A DNA stretch of 43,076 nt from Pseudomonadota bacterium (GCA_021781835.1 JAJXWD010000023.1:1-43076), one strand, 5' to 3'. Shown: positions 1 through 9,120, numbered from the stretch's first letter. Notes: generated by a model not told the origin, from the sequence alone. Program-made: numbers and translations.

Positions 1-177
1 GGCGGCCTGGGGGGCCGCCAGCATCGGCGCGGCGGCGATGGGCATGGTGATGTGCTGGATGGTGCGCACCAGACGGACCTTGCGGTCACCCTCGGCCAGC
101 TCGATCTCGGAGAGGTCGGCCTGGGTGAGCAGCGCGGCGAGTTCGGCCAGGGTTTTCGGGTCGAATGAAAGGCTCAT
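1..177 (-). CDS. accB: Biotin carboxyl carrier protein of acetyl-CoA carboxylase (5' part only)
   Basis: Only the first 59 codons are in the window; the gene runs off the left edge. The product begins [17 protein letters not shown] and continues with [12 protein letters not shown], then KVRLVR, and enters an Ala/Pro-rich linker. This is the usual N-terminal layout of AccB, which carries biotin between the biotin carboxylase and carboxyltransferase parts of acetyl-CoA carboxylase in fatty-acid synthesis. The biotinylated EAMKM region would lie outside the window. The ATG at 177 overlaps the aroQ stop by four bases (ATGA), so the two genes are probably translationally coupled. The aroQ-accB order is common in proteobacteria. 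Confidence 0.85.
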   Translation of the reverse strand, partial: MSLSFDPKTLAELAALLTQADLSEIELAEGDRKVRLVRTIQHITMPIAAAPMLAAPQAA

Positions 178-632
178 TGATCGTCGTCTTCTTCTTCCAG
201 AATTTCGGAAAGGGCGAGGAGGGCCAGGCGGTAGCCGGCGAACCCAAGCCCGGCGATCACGCCGGTGGCGGCGCGGGAGACGTAGGAATGATGGCGGAAG
301 GCTTCGCGCTTGTGAATGTTGGAGATGTGCACCTCGATGACCGGAACATCGAGGGCGAGCAGCGCGTCCATCAGCGCCACCGAGGTATGGGTGTAGCCCG
401 CCGGGTTGATGACCACGCCGGCGGCGCGCGCGCGGGCTTCCTGCACCCAGCTGATCAGCTCGCCTTCGAGGTTGGTCTGGCGGAAATCAATGGCGAAACC
501 GAGCCCGTCGGCGGTCTCGGCGCACAATGTCTCGAGATCGTCGATGGTCTCGGCGCCATAGATCTCGGGTTGGCGGGTGCCGAGCATGTTCAGGTTCGGT
601 CCGTTGAGGACGAATATGAGGGGTGCGGACAT
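174..632 (-). CDS. aroQ: 3-dehydroquinate dehydratase, type II
   Basis: This 152-residue protein dehydrates 3-dehydroquinate to 3-dehydroshikimate in the cytoplasmic shikimate pathway. It shows the family's opening motif [10 protein letters not shown], then RQPEIYG with the catalytic Tyr at residue 25, [16 protein letters not shown], and [17 protein letters not shown] near the active site. The frame is open further upstream to 713. I chose the ATG at 632 because the family begins immediately before FVLNGPN and because a GGGGGAA ribosome site lies just ahead of it. The length is normal for type II enzymes. It is followed by accB with a four-base overlap. Confidence 0.93.
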   Translation of the reverse strand: MSAPLIFVLNGPNLNMLGTRQPEIYGAETIDDLETLCAETADGLGFAIDFRQTNLEGELISWVQEARARAAGVVINPAGYTHTSVALMDALLALDVPVIEVHISNIHKREAFRHHSYVSRAATGVIAGLGFAGYRLALLALSEILEEEDDDQ

Positions 633-758
633 GGTTCCCCCGCGTAGCATAAGCTTTCGTGTCTCGACAAATCCCGCGCGCGCCCGGCGTGGCTTGGGCG
701 GTAAAATCATCATCTCCGGGCGCTTGCGGGGGGCGCGCTCTGCCCCGATAATGTGGGC

Positions 759-980
759 ATGAACGAGGCGAGTTTGAGCGTGGCGCTCTCCGTGAACGGC
801 GAGCCCATGGAGGTTGCGGCCGGCACCAGCGTGGCCGGGCTGTTGGAATTGGTGGGGCTGGCGGCCAAGAAGGTGGCGGTGGAGCGCAATCTCGAGATTG
901 TGCCGCGCTCGGCTTACGCCCAGACCTTGTTATGCGCGCGCGATGCCATTGAGATCGTGCATTTCGTTGGAGGCGGCTGA
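759..980 (+). CDS. thiS: Sulfur carrier protein ThiS
   Basis: A 73-residue ubiquitin-fold protein that, after C-terminal thiocarboxylation, donates sulfur for the thiazole ring of thiamine. It shows [17 protein letters not shown] in the first half and [13 protein letters not shown] in the middle, and ends in VHFVGGG, giving the required Gly-Gly tail. A GTG at 753 is in frame, but the ATG at 759 fits the family start better. thiG follows four bases later. No THI-box (TPP riboswitch) sequence is recognisable in the 126 bases between aroQ and thiS. Confidence 0.9.
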   Translation: MNEASLSVALSVNGEPMEVAAGTSVAGLLELVGLAAKKVAVERNLEIVPRSAYAQTLLCARDAIEIVHFVGGG

Positions 981-984
981 GGCT

Positions 985-1776
985 ATGAACATCGTGACCC
1001 CGCAAAACGACCCCTGGACCGTGGCCGGGCGCAGCTTCGCCTCGCGACTCGTGGTGGGGACGGGCAAATACAAGGATTTCGAGACCACGGCCGCGGCCAT
1101 CGAGGCTTCGGGCGCCGAGATGGTGACGGTGGCGGTGCGGCGGGTCAATCTCTCGGACCGCAACGCGCCGATGTTGCAGGATTTCGTCAGCCCGCAGCGT
1201 TATACCTACCTGCCCAACACGGCCGGCTGCTTTACCGCCGAGGAGGCGGTGCGCACGCTGCGCCTCGCCCGTGAGGCGGGGGGGTGGAATCTGGTCAAGC
1301 TCGAGGTGCTGGGGCCGCCGCCCACCCTCTACCCCGATATGGCCGCCACGCTGCTGGCCGCCGAGGCGCTGATCAAGGACGGGTTCGAGGTGATGGTCTA
1401 TTGCGCCGACGACCCGGTGGCGGCCAAGCGGCTCGAGGATATGGGCTGTGTCGCCATCATGCCGCTGGGCGCGCCCATTGGCTCCGGGCTTGGGGTGCAG
1501 AACCCGCTGATGATCCAGAAGATCATCGAGCAATCCAGGGTGCCGGTTTTGGTGGATGCGGGGGTGGGCACGGCGTTTGACGCCACCTTTGCCATGGAGC
1601 TGGGCTGCGATGCGGTGCTGGTCAATTCGGCCATCGCCATGGCCGATGACCCGGTGCTGATGGCGCGCGCCATGAAGGCGGGGGTGGAGGCCGGGCGGCT
1701 GGCTTACCGCGCCGGGCGGATACCGCGCCATGGCTTCGCCAGCGCCTCCTCGCCCATGACGGGGCTGATCCGCTGA
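985..1776 (+). CDS. thiG: Thiazole synthase
   Basis: A 263-residue TIM-barrel enzyme that forms the thiazole phosphate of thiamine from deoxyxylulose phosphate, dehydroglycine and ThiS thiocarboxylate. Family motifs in order: [36 protein letters not shown] (with the Schiff-base lysine), [31 protein letters not shown] and [15 protein letters not shown]. The ATG at 985 follows thiS after four bases, so both form one unit. Neither thiO/thiH nor thiE is in the window, so the dehydroglycine source must be encoded elsewhere. Confidence 0.93.
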   Translation: MNIVTPQNDPWTVAGRSFASRLVVGTGKYKDFETTAAAIEASGAEMVTVAVRRVNLSDRNAPMLQDFVSPQRYTYLPNTAGCFTAEEAVRTLRLAREAGGWNLVKLEVLGPPPTLYPDMAATLLAAEALIKDGFEVMVYCADDPVAAKRLEDMGCVAIMPLGAPIGSGLGVQNPLMIQKIIEQSRVPVLVDAGVGTAFDATFAMELGCDAVLVNSAIAMADDPVLMARAMKAGVEAGRLAYRAGRIPRHGFASASSPMTGLIR

Positions 1777-2393
1777 AGGCTGCGCTGGCCGCGCTGCCTG
1801 AAATCGGGGCGAATTTCATCGCCCCGTGGCTGGTTTATGAGCTGTGCGACCCGCGGCTGGGAGATACCGGGGCGCTGATGGCCTCGGCGATGCCGCCGCT
1901 TTTGTGGAGCCTGGTCGAGCTGGCGCGGGTGCGGCGGGTGGATGCGGTGTCCATCGTGGTGGTGGCGAGCATTGTGCTGACCGTGGGGGCGACCGCGCTG
2001 GGCGGCTCGGCGCGCATGATCCAGGTGCGCGACGCGCTGGTGACCGGCAGCGTGGGGCTGCTGTTTTTGCTCAGCCTGCCGCTCAAGCGCCCGCTGATTT
2101 TTTATCTGGCCCGCGCCGCCATGGCCCGGCGAACCGAGGGCGGGGAGCGGGCTTATGAGGCGATCTGGGACCAGCCCGGCGTGCCCGAGGCTTTCATGTT
2201 TCTCACCTGGCTGTGGGGGCTGGGGCTGATGGCGCAGACCGCGCTGCTGTGCGGGCTGGCTTATGTCTGGCCGATCGGGCGGTATTTGCTGCTCTCGCCG
2301 GTGATTTCGTGGGCGGCCTTCGGGCTGCTGTTTCTGGCGAGCTTTCGCTACATGGCCAGGCACCCGGCGGCGCGCGCGATTGTCGGGCGGTGA
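1773..2393 (+). CDS. VC0807-family multispanning membrane protein
   Basis: A hydrophobic protein of about 170-206 residues with several membrane segments. Motifs such as [20 protein letters not shown]-like text and [18 protein letters not shown] match the uncharacterised VC0807 family. The first ATG in frame is at 1878, but family-like sequence ([22 protein letters not shown]) is already readable from about 1797. No in-frame ATG, GTG or TTG is seen upstream close to thiG. A CTG at 1773 overlaps the thiG stop codon (CTGA), so a rare CTG start or an error is possible. The function is unknown; the neighbours give no clear hint. Confidence 0.65.
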   Translation: MKAALAALPEIGANFIAPWLVYELCDPRLGDTGALMASAMPPLLWSLVELARVRRVDAVSIVVVASIVLTVGATALGGSARMIQVRDALVTGSVGLLFLLSLPLKRPLIFYLARAAMARRTEGGERAYEAIWDQPGVPEAFMFLTWLWGLGLMAQTALLCGLAYVWPIGRYLLLSPVISWAAFGLLFLASFRYMARHPAARAIVGR

Positions 2394-2459
2394 GGGCGCC
2401 GCGCGGTTGTAATCGCGCCGTGACTTCCGGCGCGGGGGGGCGGATGCTAGAGCGGTGAT

Positions 2460-4121
2460 GTGGATCACGTCCTGACCATCATGTTCGGTCTGCCCGGCGC
2501 GGGGATGCAGCTGCGTCTCGACCCGCTCTCGCTGTTGTTTCTGGTGCTGCTCACCCCCCAGATGGTGGCCGGCGCGCTCGCCGGCGAGGCGCGCAGCCTG
2601 ACCTATTGGCTGTTTGCCCTCGGCATGGTGCTGGCGGTGACGGCGGCTTCGGCCTTCACGCTCATTTTCGGGTTTGAGCTGATGAGCGCGGCCTCGTGGC
2701 TTTTGGTGCTCCGGGGCGACCAGAAGCCGGCCACGCTCTATGTGGGCATTGCCATTTTCTCGGCCGCCTGTCTGGTGCCGGCGCTGTTTTTGCCCGCCTC
2801 CTCGCTGGCTTTTGTGCTGGTGGTGCTGGGGGCGGGCGCCAAGGCCGGGCTGGCGCCGCTGCATTCCTGGCTGCCCAAGGCCCACCCGGCGCCGCCGGCC
2901 GGGGTTTCGGCGCTGATGTCGGGGGGGATGATCAAGGTCGCGCTCAGCGTCATCATCCGCGAGGGGTTCATCACCCTCGACCCCGCCTTGCAGCCCTGGT
3001 GGGGCAATGTGCTGATGACGGCGGGGGTGGCTTCGGTGTTCATCGGCGCGCTCAGGGCCATGCTGGAAACCGAGATGAAGGTGCTGCTGGCCTGCTCGAC
3101 GGTGGAGCATGCCGGGCTGATCGCCGTGGGGCTGGGGCTGGCGCTGCGCGCCAAGGCCATGGGCGATGCCAGCCTGACCGCGCTGGGGCTGGAGGGCGCG
3201 CTGCTGTGCGCGCTGGCCCATGCGCTCTACAAGCCGCTGCTGTTTATTGGCGCGGGCGAGGTGAAGCACGCCACGGGCACGGCCTCGCTGGATTGGCTGG
3301 GCGGGCTGATGCGCTCGATGCCCAGGCTCTCGGGGCTGATGCTGCTGGCCGCCAGCGGCATGGCCGCGCTGCCGCTGGGGCCCGGATTCGCGCCGGAGTT
3401 TTTGCTGCTGCATGCCGCGCTGGCGGCTGCGGGCACGGGCGGCATTGTCGCGCGGATTGGATTCAGCGCGCTGCTGGCGGTGCTGGGGCTCTCGGCCGCG
3501 CTGGCTTTGGGCGCGGCGGTGAAGCTGATCGGCGTGGGGTTTTTGGGCCGGCCGCGCTCGTTGCAGGCCGCCGCCGCCGAGGAGCCGGGCGGCCTGGCGC
3601 TGGCCGGCATGGCGCTGCTGGGCGTGCTGATGGTGCCGCTCGCCCTGGTGCCGGGGGAGGTTTTGCGCCTGATGGCGCCGGTGGTGCGCGAGCTGGCCCC
3701 CAACGCCGCGCTGGCGCCGCTGGGCTATGCGCCGCTGCCGCTGCTGGGGCTGGGGCTGATGGTGGCCGTGGGCGCGGGCTTTGGGCTGCACCGCTTTGGC
3801 GTGCGCGGCACGCGCGGCGCCGCCACATGGATGGGCGGGTTTGGCAAGCCGCCCGTGTGGCTGCCCTTTGGCGACCCCGCCACCCAGCCGACCGCCACCG
3901 GCTTCGCCGAGCCGGTGGCGCGCGCCATTGGGCGGGGCGTGCTGCCCGATGACGCCGACCCCGCCGAGCTGCTGGTGCTGGCGCCGCTCTACCGGCTGCA
4001 CCTCAAAGGCGTGCGGCTGGCCGAGAAGCTGCGGCGCGCCACCATCAGGGAGCGGCTGGCGTTTATCTTCGCCGCCTTGGTGCTGTTTTTGCTCGCCCTT
4101 GGGCTGCTGGGGGGCGGGTGA
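2460..4121 (+). CDS. hyfB: Hydrogenase-4 subunit B-like antiporter-type membrane protein
   Basis: A 553-residue inner-membrane protein of the NuoL/M/N-MrpA-HyfB group, the presumed ion-translocating arm of complex-I-like machines. It shows a conserved acidic helix (FGFELMSAASW), the lysine motif GAKAGLAPLHSWLPKAHP, SALMSGGMIKVAL and STVEHAGLIAVGLG. The start is a GTG at 2460, whose first base is the last base of an out-of-frame ATG. It is the first gene of a six-gene string whose members overlap or abut, so co-translation of one complex is likely. Subunit naming follows order and similarity to hydrogenase-4. The catalytic activity of this complex is not established (see the large subunit). 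Confidence 0.85.
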   Translation: MDHVLTIMFGLPGAGMQLRLDPLSLLFLVLLTPQMVAGALAGEARSLTYWLFALGMVLAVTAASAFTLIFGFELMSAASWLLVLRGDQKPATLYVGIAIFSAACLVPALFLPASSLAFVLVVLGAGAKAGLAPLHSWLPKAHPAPPAGVSALMSGGMIKVALSVIIREGFITLDPALQPWWGNVLMTAGVASVFIGALRAMLETEMKVLLACSTVEHAGLIAVGLGLALRAKAMGDASLTALGLEGALLCALAHALYKPLLFIGAGEVKHATGTASLDWLGGLMRSMPRLSGLMLLAASGMAALPLGPGFAPEFLLLHAALAAAGTGGIVARIGFSALLAVLGLSAALALGAAVKLIGVGFLGRPRSLQAAAAEEPGGLALAGMALLGVLMVPLALVPGEVLRLMAPVVRELAPNAALAPLGYAPLPLLGLGLMVAVGAGFGLHRFGVRGTRGAATWMGGFGKPPVWLPFGDPATQPTATGFAEPVARAIGRGVLPDDADPAELLVLAPLYRLHLKGVRLAEKLRRATIRERLAFIFAALVLFLLALGLLGGG

Positions 4122-5092
4122 TGGCGCAGATTTTGCCCGTGCTGCTCGCCGTGCTGGCCAATCTGGTGCATGCCGTGCTGCTGTTTGCCCTCGCCCCCGG
4201 GCTGATGGGGGGGGTGAGCAAAATGCGCGCCTGGGCGCTGGGGCGGCGCGGCGCGCCGGTGATGCAGCCTTACCGCCAGCTCTATAAGCTGCTGCGCAAG
4301 ACCACGCTGATTCCAGAAACCGCCACGGATGCTTACCCGTACTGGCCGCTGGCGTGTTTTTTGAGCGTGAGCGTGGCCGGGCTGCTGATTCCGAGCTTTG
4401 CCACCGGCATGGTCACGGCGCCGCTCTCGGATTTCATCACCCTGATCGGGCTGTTCGCGCTCGCGCGGGCGGCCACCATGCTGGGCGGGCTGGAGACCGG
4501 GTTCAGCTTTGGCGGGGCAGGGGCGCAGCGCGAGGCACTTTATGGCGTGTTCGCCGAGGGCGCGCTGCTGGTGACGATTTTGACCTTCGCGCTGATCGCC
4601 CATGCGACGACGGTTGATGGCATCGCGGTGGCGTTTCGGGATGGGCATATCGGGATTTCGGTGTCGCTGGCGTTCGCGCTGGCGGCGACGCTGGCGGTGG
4701 CGCTGACCGAGACCGGGCGCATTCCCACCGATAATCCGGCCGGGCACCTGGAATTGTCGATGGTGCATGAGGCGATGCTGCTGGAATATTCGGGGCGGTA
4801 TCTGCTGCTGTTTGAGTATGCCGCCATGCTGCGGCTGATGGTGTGGATGAGCCTGATCGGCGCGGTGTTTTTGCCCTTTTGGATGGGCCGCGCGGGGGAT
4901 GTGCTGTCTTGGCCGCTGGGGCTGGTGCTGTGGGCGGGCAAGCTTGGGGGGATGGCGGTGATCTTGCCGCTGTTCGAGATTTCGAGCGCCAAGATGCGCG
5001 TGTTCCGGGTGCCGGAATTTTTGGGGGTCGCCATGCTGCTGGGCGCGCTGGCCGGGGTGTTTTTGTTCGTGGCCGAGAGGATCGGCTCATGA
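4121..5092 (+). CDS. hyfC: Hydrogenase-4 subunit C-like (NuoH/HycD-type) membrane protein
   Basis: A 323-residue integral membrane protein related to NuoH and HycD, which anchor the soluble arm of complex I or formate hydrogenlyase to the membrane. Visible features are PYRQLYKLLRKTTLIPE, the acidic loop LTETGRIPTDNPAGHLEL and MVHEAMLLEYSGRYLLL, the last two being the characteristic quinone- or coupling-site region of this family. It starts at the ATG overlapping the preceding stop by one base (TGATG). About eight membrane helices are apparent. Confidence 0.85.
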   Translation: MAQILPVLLAVLANLVHAVLLFALAPGLMGGVSKMRAWALGRRGAPVMQPYRQLYKLLRKTTLIPETATDAYPYWPLACFLSVSVAGLLIPSFATGMVTAPLSDFITLIGLFALARAATMLGGLETGFSFGGAGAQREALYGVFAEGALLVTILTFALIAHATTVDGIAVAFRDGHIGISVSLAFALAATLAVALTETGRIPTDNPAGHLELSMVHEAMLLEYSGRYLLLFEYAAMLRLMVWMSLIGAVFLPFWMGRAGDVLSWPLGLVLWAGKLGGMAVILPLFEISSAKMRVFRVPEFLGVAMLLGALAGVFLFVAERIGS

Positions 5093-5748
5093 GCCTGACC
5101 TTCTCGCTCGCGCATCTGATGGGCGGGGTGATTTTGCTCGCCGCCTTCTCGCTGCTCTCGCAGCGGCGGCTGGCGGCGATGATCACGCTCTACCAGGTGC
5201 AGGCGCTGGTGCTCTCGGCCGCGGCCTTTTGGCAGGGCTATGCCCAGGGCGAGGTTAATCTCTACCTCACCGGGCTGATCACGCTGATCATCAAGGCGAT
5301 CATCTTGCCGCTCAGCCTGCGCGAGATCGTGCTGCGCTTTAACCTCATGCGCGCGGTGGAGACCGCCATGCCGGTGGCGGTCTCGATGATTTTGGGGGTG
5401 GCGCTGATTGGCGTGGCGGTGCTGGTGGTGCTGCCGACCACGCCGGGCAATGTCTCGCTGACGCGCGAAGACCTCGCCATCGCGCTCTCGGTGGTGCTGC
5501 TGGGGCTGCTGATGATGACCACGCGGCGCGGCGCGCTGGCGCAGATCATCGGCTTTCTCTCAACCGAGAACGGGCTGGTGCTGGCGGCGATCGGCATGCC
5601 GGGGATGCCGTTCGTGGCCGAGTTCTCGGTGGCGCTGCTGGTGCTGCTGGCGTTTTTGGTGGTGGGGGTGTTTTTGTTCCGTATCCGCGAGCATTTTGAC
5701 AGCCTCGACCTCTCGGGGCTCGAGCAGATCGAGCGGAGGGGGCGGTGA
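5089..5748 (+). CDS. hyfE: Hydrogenase-4 subunit E-like membrane protein
   Basis: A 219-residue membrane protein. The N-terminal half resembles MrpC/NuoK-type subunits (LYQVQALVLSAAAFWQG), and the C-terminal half adds further helices ending in FLFRIREHFDSLD, as in HyfE. It presumably contributes to proton or sodium translocation. The ATG at 5089 overlaps the hyfC stop by four bases, and its own stop overlaps the next gene by four bases. Confidence 0.82.
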   Translation: MSLTFSLAHLMGGVILLAAFSLLSQRRLAAMITLYQVQALVLSAAAFWQGYAQGEVNLYLTGLITLIIKAIILPLSLREIVLRFNLMRAVETAMPVAVSMILGVALIGVAVLVVLPTTPGNVSLTREDLAIALSVVLLGLLMMTTRRGALAQIIGFLSTENGLVLAAIGMPGMPFVAEFSVALLVLLAFLVVGVFLFRIREHFDSLDLSGLEQIERRGR

Positions 5749-7199
5749 ACCTGGCGCTGCTGCCTGTGGTCCTGGCCGGGCTCTCGGTGCCGTTTTTGGG
5801 CACGCTGGGCACGCCCCAGCAAGGCGCGGTGGCCAATGCGGCCGTGAGCCTGGTGGTGTTTTTGCTCACCTTGCTGGCGTTTTGGGGGCCGGGCGCCGGG
5901 CTGCTGCATGCCGATGAGCTGGGGCTGGTGTTTGGCGCGGTGACCGGGTTTGCCGGGTTTACCACGGCGGTGGCCAATATTTTTTACGTGCGGGGCGCGG
6001 CCGTGCGGCTGGGGGTGCGGCGCTGGCGGCTTTACCATGTGATGTGCCAGATTATCTTGGGGGCCACGCTGGCGGGGCTTTATGCCGATAATATCGGGCT
6101 GCTCTGGGCCGCGATGGAGGCGGCGACCATTGCCGCGACGCTGGCGGTGAGCCTGCCGCGCACGGCCTCGGCGCTGGAGGCGGCCTGGAAATATTTCATT
6201 CTGGGGGGCATTGGCATCGCGCTCGCGCTGTTTGGCACCATGCTGGTGTATCTGGCCGCGCAGCCGGCGCTGGGGCCGGGCCTGGCCGCCATGAGCTTTG
6301 CCCAGCTCGCCAATGCCGCGCCGCGCATGGATGGCTCGCTGCTGACCTTGGCTTTTGTGTTTTTGCTGTTTGGCTACGGCACCAAGGCCGCGCTGGCGCC
6401 GCTGCATGGCTGGCTGCCCGATGCCTATGCCGAGGGGCCGGCGCCGCTGACCACCTCGCTCTCGGGGCTGACGCTCAATGTCGCGCTGCTGGCGATCTTG
6501 CGTTTCAGCCATTTGCTCGGCGCCAACCATGCCAGCCATGGCGGGGCCATGGCGCCGGGGCCGTTTCTCATTTTACTCGGGCTGGTGTCGATTTTCCTGA
6601 CCGGGTTTTCGCTCTCCAGGCGGCGGGATTCGCGGCGGTTTTTCGGGTTTTCCTCGATCGAGCATTCGGGGGTGGCGGCGTTTGCGTTTGGCATTGGCGG
6701 GCCGGTGGCTATTTTTGGCGGGCTGCTGCATCTGCTGTTGCACACGCTGATCAAATCGGCGCTGTTTCAGGCGCTGATCCGCGCCGCCGCGCTGCGCGGC
6801 TCGACCGCGCCGGGGCATTATGCATTTTCGCATCTGAGGGGGCTGGCGCATACCAATAAAATCACCGCGCTGGCGCTGGGCGGGTGTATTTTCGCGCTTA
6901 CCGGCCTGCCGCCCTCGGGGCTGTTTGCCTCGGAGTTCATCATTGTCAGCCAGACGATTCAGCGTGAGCCGCTGGCCTCGCTGCCGCTGGGGCTGGGGCT
7001 GCTGATTTGCGCGGTGGCGATCTTGCGCAATCTCGGGCCGCTGATTTTGGCGCCCGCCCCCCACCATGCCAAGCCCGTGAAGACGGCGCGCAGCACTTAT
7101 CTGGTGCTGGTGCATCTGGCTTTGGCGTTTCTGCTCGCCTTTGCCATGCCGCCGGTGCTCTATGGGCTGCTCAGCGCGGTCGCGGCGGGGTTGTCATGA
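5745..7199 (+). CDS. hyfF: Hydrogenase-4 subunit F-like antiporter-type membrane protein
   Basis: A 484-residue NuoL/N-like membrane protein, the second antiporter-type subunit of the operon. Key pieces are AAMEAATIAATLAVSLP (acidic helix), GYGTKAALAPLHGWLPDAY (conserved lysine), TSLSGLTLNVALLAILRF, SSIEHSGVAAFAFG and LTGLPPSGLFASEF. It starts with GTG overlapping the hyfE stop (GTGA). With HyfB this gives two ion-channel-like subunits. A separate HyfD homologue is absent. Confidence 0.85.
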   Translation: MNLALLPVVLAGLSVPFLGTLGTPQQGAVANAAVSLVVFLLTLLAFWGPGAGLLHADELGLVFGAVTGFAGFTTAVANIFYVRGAAVRLGVRRWRLYHVMCQIILGATLAGLYADNIGLLWAAMEAATIAATLAVSLPRTASALEAAWKYFILGGIGIALALFGTMLVYLAAQPALGPGLAAMSFAQLANAAPRMDGSLLTLAFVFLLFGYGTKAALAPLHGWLPDAYAEGPAPLTTSLSGLTLNVALLAILRFSHLLGANHASHGGAMAPGPFLILLGLVSIFLTGFSLSRRRDSRRFFGFSSIEHSGVAAFAFGIGGPVAIFGGLLHLLLHTLIKSALFQALIRAAALRGSTAPGHYAFSHLRGLAHTNKITALALGGCIFALTGLPPSGLFASEFIIVSQTIQREPLASLPLGLGLLICAVAILRNLGPLILAPAPHHAKPVKTARSTYLVLVHLALAFLLAFAMPPVLYGLLSAVAAGLS

Positions 7200-8566
7200 T
7201 ACGTGAACTCTCGGCCACGGAATGGCAGGCGAAGCAGGGCCGGTTTGTGGCGCTGTGGACGGATGCCAATTTCGCCTATGCGCTCTACCACCCCGGCGAG
7301 CTGGTGTTTGTGGCGCTGGAGCAGGGCGGCTACCCGGCGCTGGCGCATAAGGGGGCGGGGTGGTTCATGCGCCTCGCGCGGGATTTGAACGGCCATGTGG
7401 CGCGCGGGTTTGAGGCCGCGCCCCCCGCCATAGACCATGGCGCGGCACCCGATGGCAGCGGGCCGTGGCCCGAATTTGCCCGCCACCCGGCCGAGGGCGC
7501 GCACCAGGTGGCGGTGGGGCCGGTGCATGCCGGGATCATCGAGCCGGGGCATTTCAGGTTTGACGTGAAGGGCGAGCAGGTGCTGCGCCTGACCGCCCGG
7601 CTGGGCTATGAGCATAAGGGCATTTTGGGGCTGATGCGCGGCAAGTCGCCCGCCCATGCGGCGCGTTTCGCGGCGCGCGTTTCGGGCGATGCGACGGTGG
7701 CCCACAGCCTGGCCTTTGCCCACGCCGCCGAACAGGCCGCGGGCCTGACCCCGCCGCCCCGGGCGGTGAATTTGCGCGCCATCATGGCCGAGCTGGAACG
7801 GCTGGCCAACCATGCCTCGGACGTGGGCGCCATGGCCGGGGATGCCGGGTTTGCGTTTTTGGACGCCCGTTTCGCGCTGCTGCGCGAGCTGGTGTGCCAG
7901 GCCGCCCAGGCCGCCTTTGGCCACCGGCTGATGATGGACCGGGTGGTGCCGGGCGGCGTGGCCGATGATTTGGCCGAAGGCGGGCGGGAGGCGATTTTGG
8001 CGGCCCTGGGCGCGGTGGAGGCCGAGCTGCCGAGCCTGCGCCGGGTGTTTGAGGATTATGCCAGCCTCCAGGACCGGGTGGTGGGCACCGGGCTGGTGCC
8101 CCCGGCGCTTGCCGAGGCCTATGCCGCCGGGGGGTATGTGGGCCGCGCCTCGGGGCAGAGGGGAGATGCCAGGCTGAGCCCAGGCTATGCGCCTTATGAA
8201 ACCTTTGCGCTGTACGTGCCGGTGGAGCAGGCGGGGGACGTGGCCGCGCGGATCAAGGTGCGGCTTGAGGAAATTCCCGAGAGCATCAGGCTGGTGCGGG
8301 AATGTCTGGCGAGCCTGCCGGGCGGGGCGCTGTGCCTGGCCCCAGACCCAGCCACAGGCATGGGGCTGGGGGTGGCCGAGAGCTTTCGGGGGGCGGTGTG
8401 GTACTGGCTGCGGCTGGATGCCGGGCTGATCGCGGATATATTCATCGCCGATGCCAGCACGCTGCACTGGCCGCTGCTGGAACATGCCGCCACCACCTCG
8501 ATTTTGGCCGATTTTCCGCTCATCAATAAATCCATCAACGGGTCTTATGCGGGGGGGGATCTGTAA
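7196..8566 (+). CDS. hyfG: Hydrogenase-4 large-subunit-like protein lacking the Ni-binding cysteines
   Basis: A 456-residue soluble subunit with a short NuoC-like N-terminal part followed by a NuoD/HycE-type large subunit (RLGYEHKGILGLMRG, ERLANHASDVGAMAGDAGF). In true [NiFe] hydrogenases the first metal motif reads RxCGxC. Here the aligned stretch is RVSGDATVAHS at residues 161-171, with Ser163 and Ala166 in the cysteine places. The C-terminal DPCxxC motif is likewise replaced by DFPLINKSINGSYAGGDL. The Ni-Fe site therefore cannot be built in the usual way. No maturation protease site or hyp genes are seen. The ATG at 7196 overlaps the hyfF stop. The likely class is an energy-converting-hydrogenase-related (Ehr) complex; its substrate is unknown. 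Confidence 0.83.
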   Translation: MIRELSATEWQAKQGRFVALWTDANFAYALYHPGELVFVALEQGGYPALAHKGAGWFMRLARDLNGHVARGFEAAPPAIDHGAAPDGSGPWPEFARHPAEGAHQVAVGPVHAGIIEPGHFRFDVKGEQVLRLTARLGYEHKGILGLMRGKSPAHAARFAARVSGDATVAHSLAFAHAAEQAAGLTPPPRAVNLRAIMAELERLANHASDVGAMAGDAGFAFLDARFALLRELVCQAAQAAFGHRLMMDRVVPGGVADDLAEGGREAILAALGAVEAELPSLRRVFEDYASLQDRVVGTGLVPPALAEAYAAGGYVGRASGQRGDARLSPGYAPYETFALYVPVEQAGDVAARIKVRLEEIPESIRLVRECLASLPGGALCLAPDPATGMGLGVAESFRGAVWYWLRLDAGLIADIFIADASTLHWPLLEHAATTSILADFPLINKSINGSYAGGDL

Positions 8567-9120
8567 TGGTCTGGAAAACCACGATACGCCACATACTGGG
8601 CCGCGCCGCCCCGGCGCTGCGCCCAGACCCGGCGCTGGCCAAGGAGATGAGCGCCAGGCTGCAGGCGGGGGGAGCACGGAAGCTCGGCCGGGCGCTTAGC
8701 ATACGCCATGTGGCCGCGGGCAGCTGCAATGGCTGCGAGTTGGAACTGCGCGCCATACAAAACCTGATTTACGACCTGACCCAATATGGGCTGAGCTTTG
8801 TGGCCAGCCCCAGACATGCCGATATTTTGCTGGTGACCGGCGTGAGCAACCGCAACATGGCCCAGGCCCTGCGCCAAGCCCGCACCGCCATGCCCGAGCC
8901 AGCCCTGGTGGTGGCCGTGGGCGATTGCGCGCTCGATGGCGGGGTTTTTAAAGGCAGCCCCGTGGTGCTGGGCGGCGCCAAGGCGGTGGTGCCCGTGGAT
9001 TTGGTGGTGGCCGGATGCCCGCCTAACCCAGCCGAGATTATTGCCGGGCTGGTGGCCCTGGTGGATGCCCATGACACGAAAATGCCGCCAAAGCCGAAAA
9101 TACTTCCCGGTATGACTTGA
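8566..9120 (+). CDS. hyfI: Hydrogenase-4 small-subunit-like (NuoB-type) Fe-S protein
   Basis: A 184-residue NuoB/HycG/HyfI homologue expected to hold the proximal [4Fe-4S] cluster. The cluster ligands appear intact: SCNGCELEL (Cys54, Cys57), VAVGDCALDGG (Cys121) and VVAGCPPNP (Cys151). The start ATG overlaps the hyfG stop by one base (TAATG). It is the last gene of the operon; a tRNA follows 37 bases later. No HyfH/NuoI-like ferredoxin subunit and no HyfA or HyfJ is encoded nearby, so the electron entry partner is missing or unlinked. Confidence 0.87.
   Translation: MVWKTTIRHILGRAAPALRPDPALAKEMSARLQAGGARKLGRALSIRHVAAGSCNGCELELRAIQNLIYDLTQYGLSFVASPRHADILLVTGVSNRNMAQALRQARTAMPEPALVVAVGDCALDGGVFKGSPVVLGGAKAVVPVDLVVAGCPPNPAEIIAGLVALVDAHDTKMPPKPKILPGMT

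Noticed and set aside
633-758. TPP riboswitch before thiS
   Set aside because: The conserved CTGAGA and CTGAxCTGG-type elements of the THI box are not found in this gap.
487-1731. Long open frame on the minus strand opposite thiS-thiG
   Set aside because: It is rich in His, Arg and Pro, typical of the antisense frame of GC-rich coding DNA, and it covers well-recognised genes. The same applies to the long frame at 1704-4001.
2460-9120. Annotating the operon as a functional H2-producing hydrogenase-4 or formate hydrogenlyase
   Set aside because: The large subunit lacks both cysteine pairs needed for the Ni-Fe site, and no formate dehydrogenase, ferredoxin subunit or maturation genes are present.
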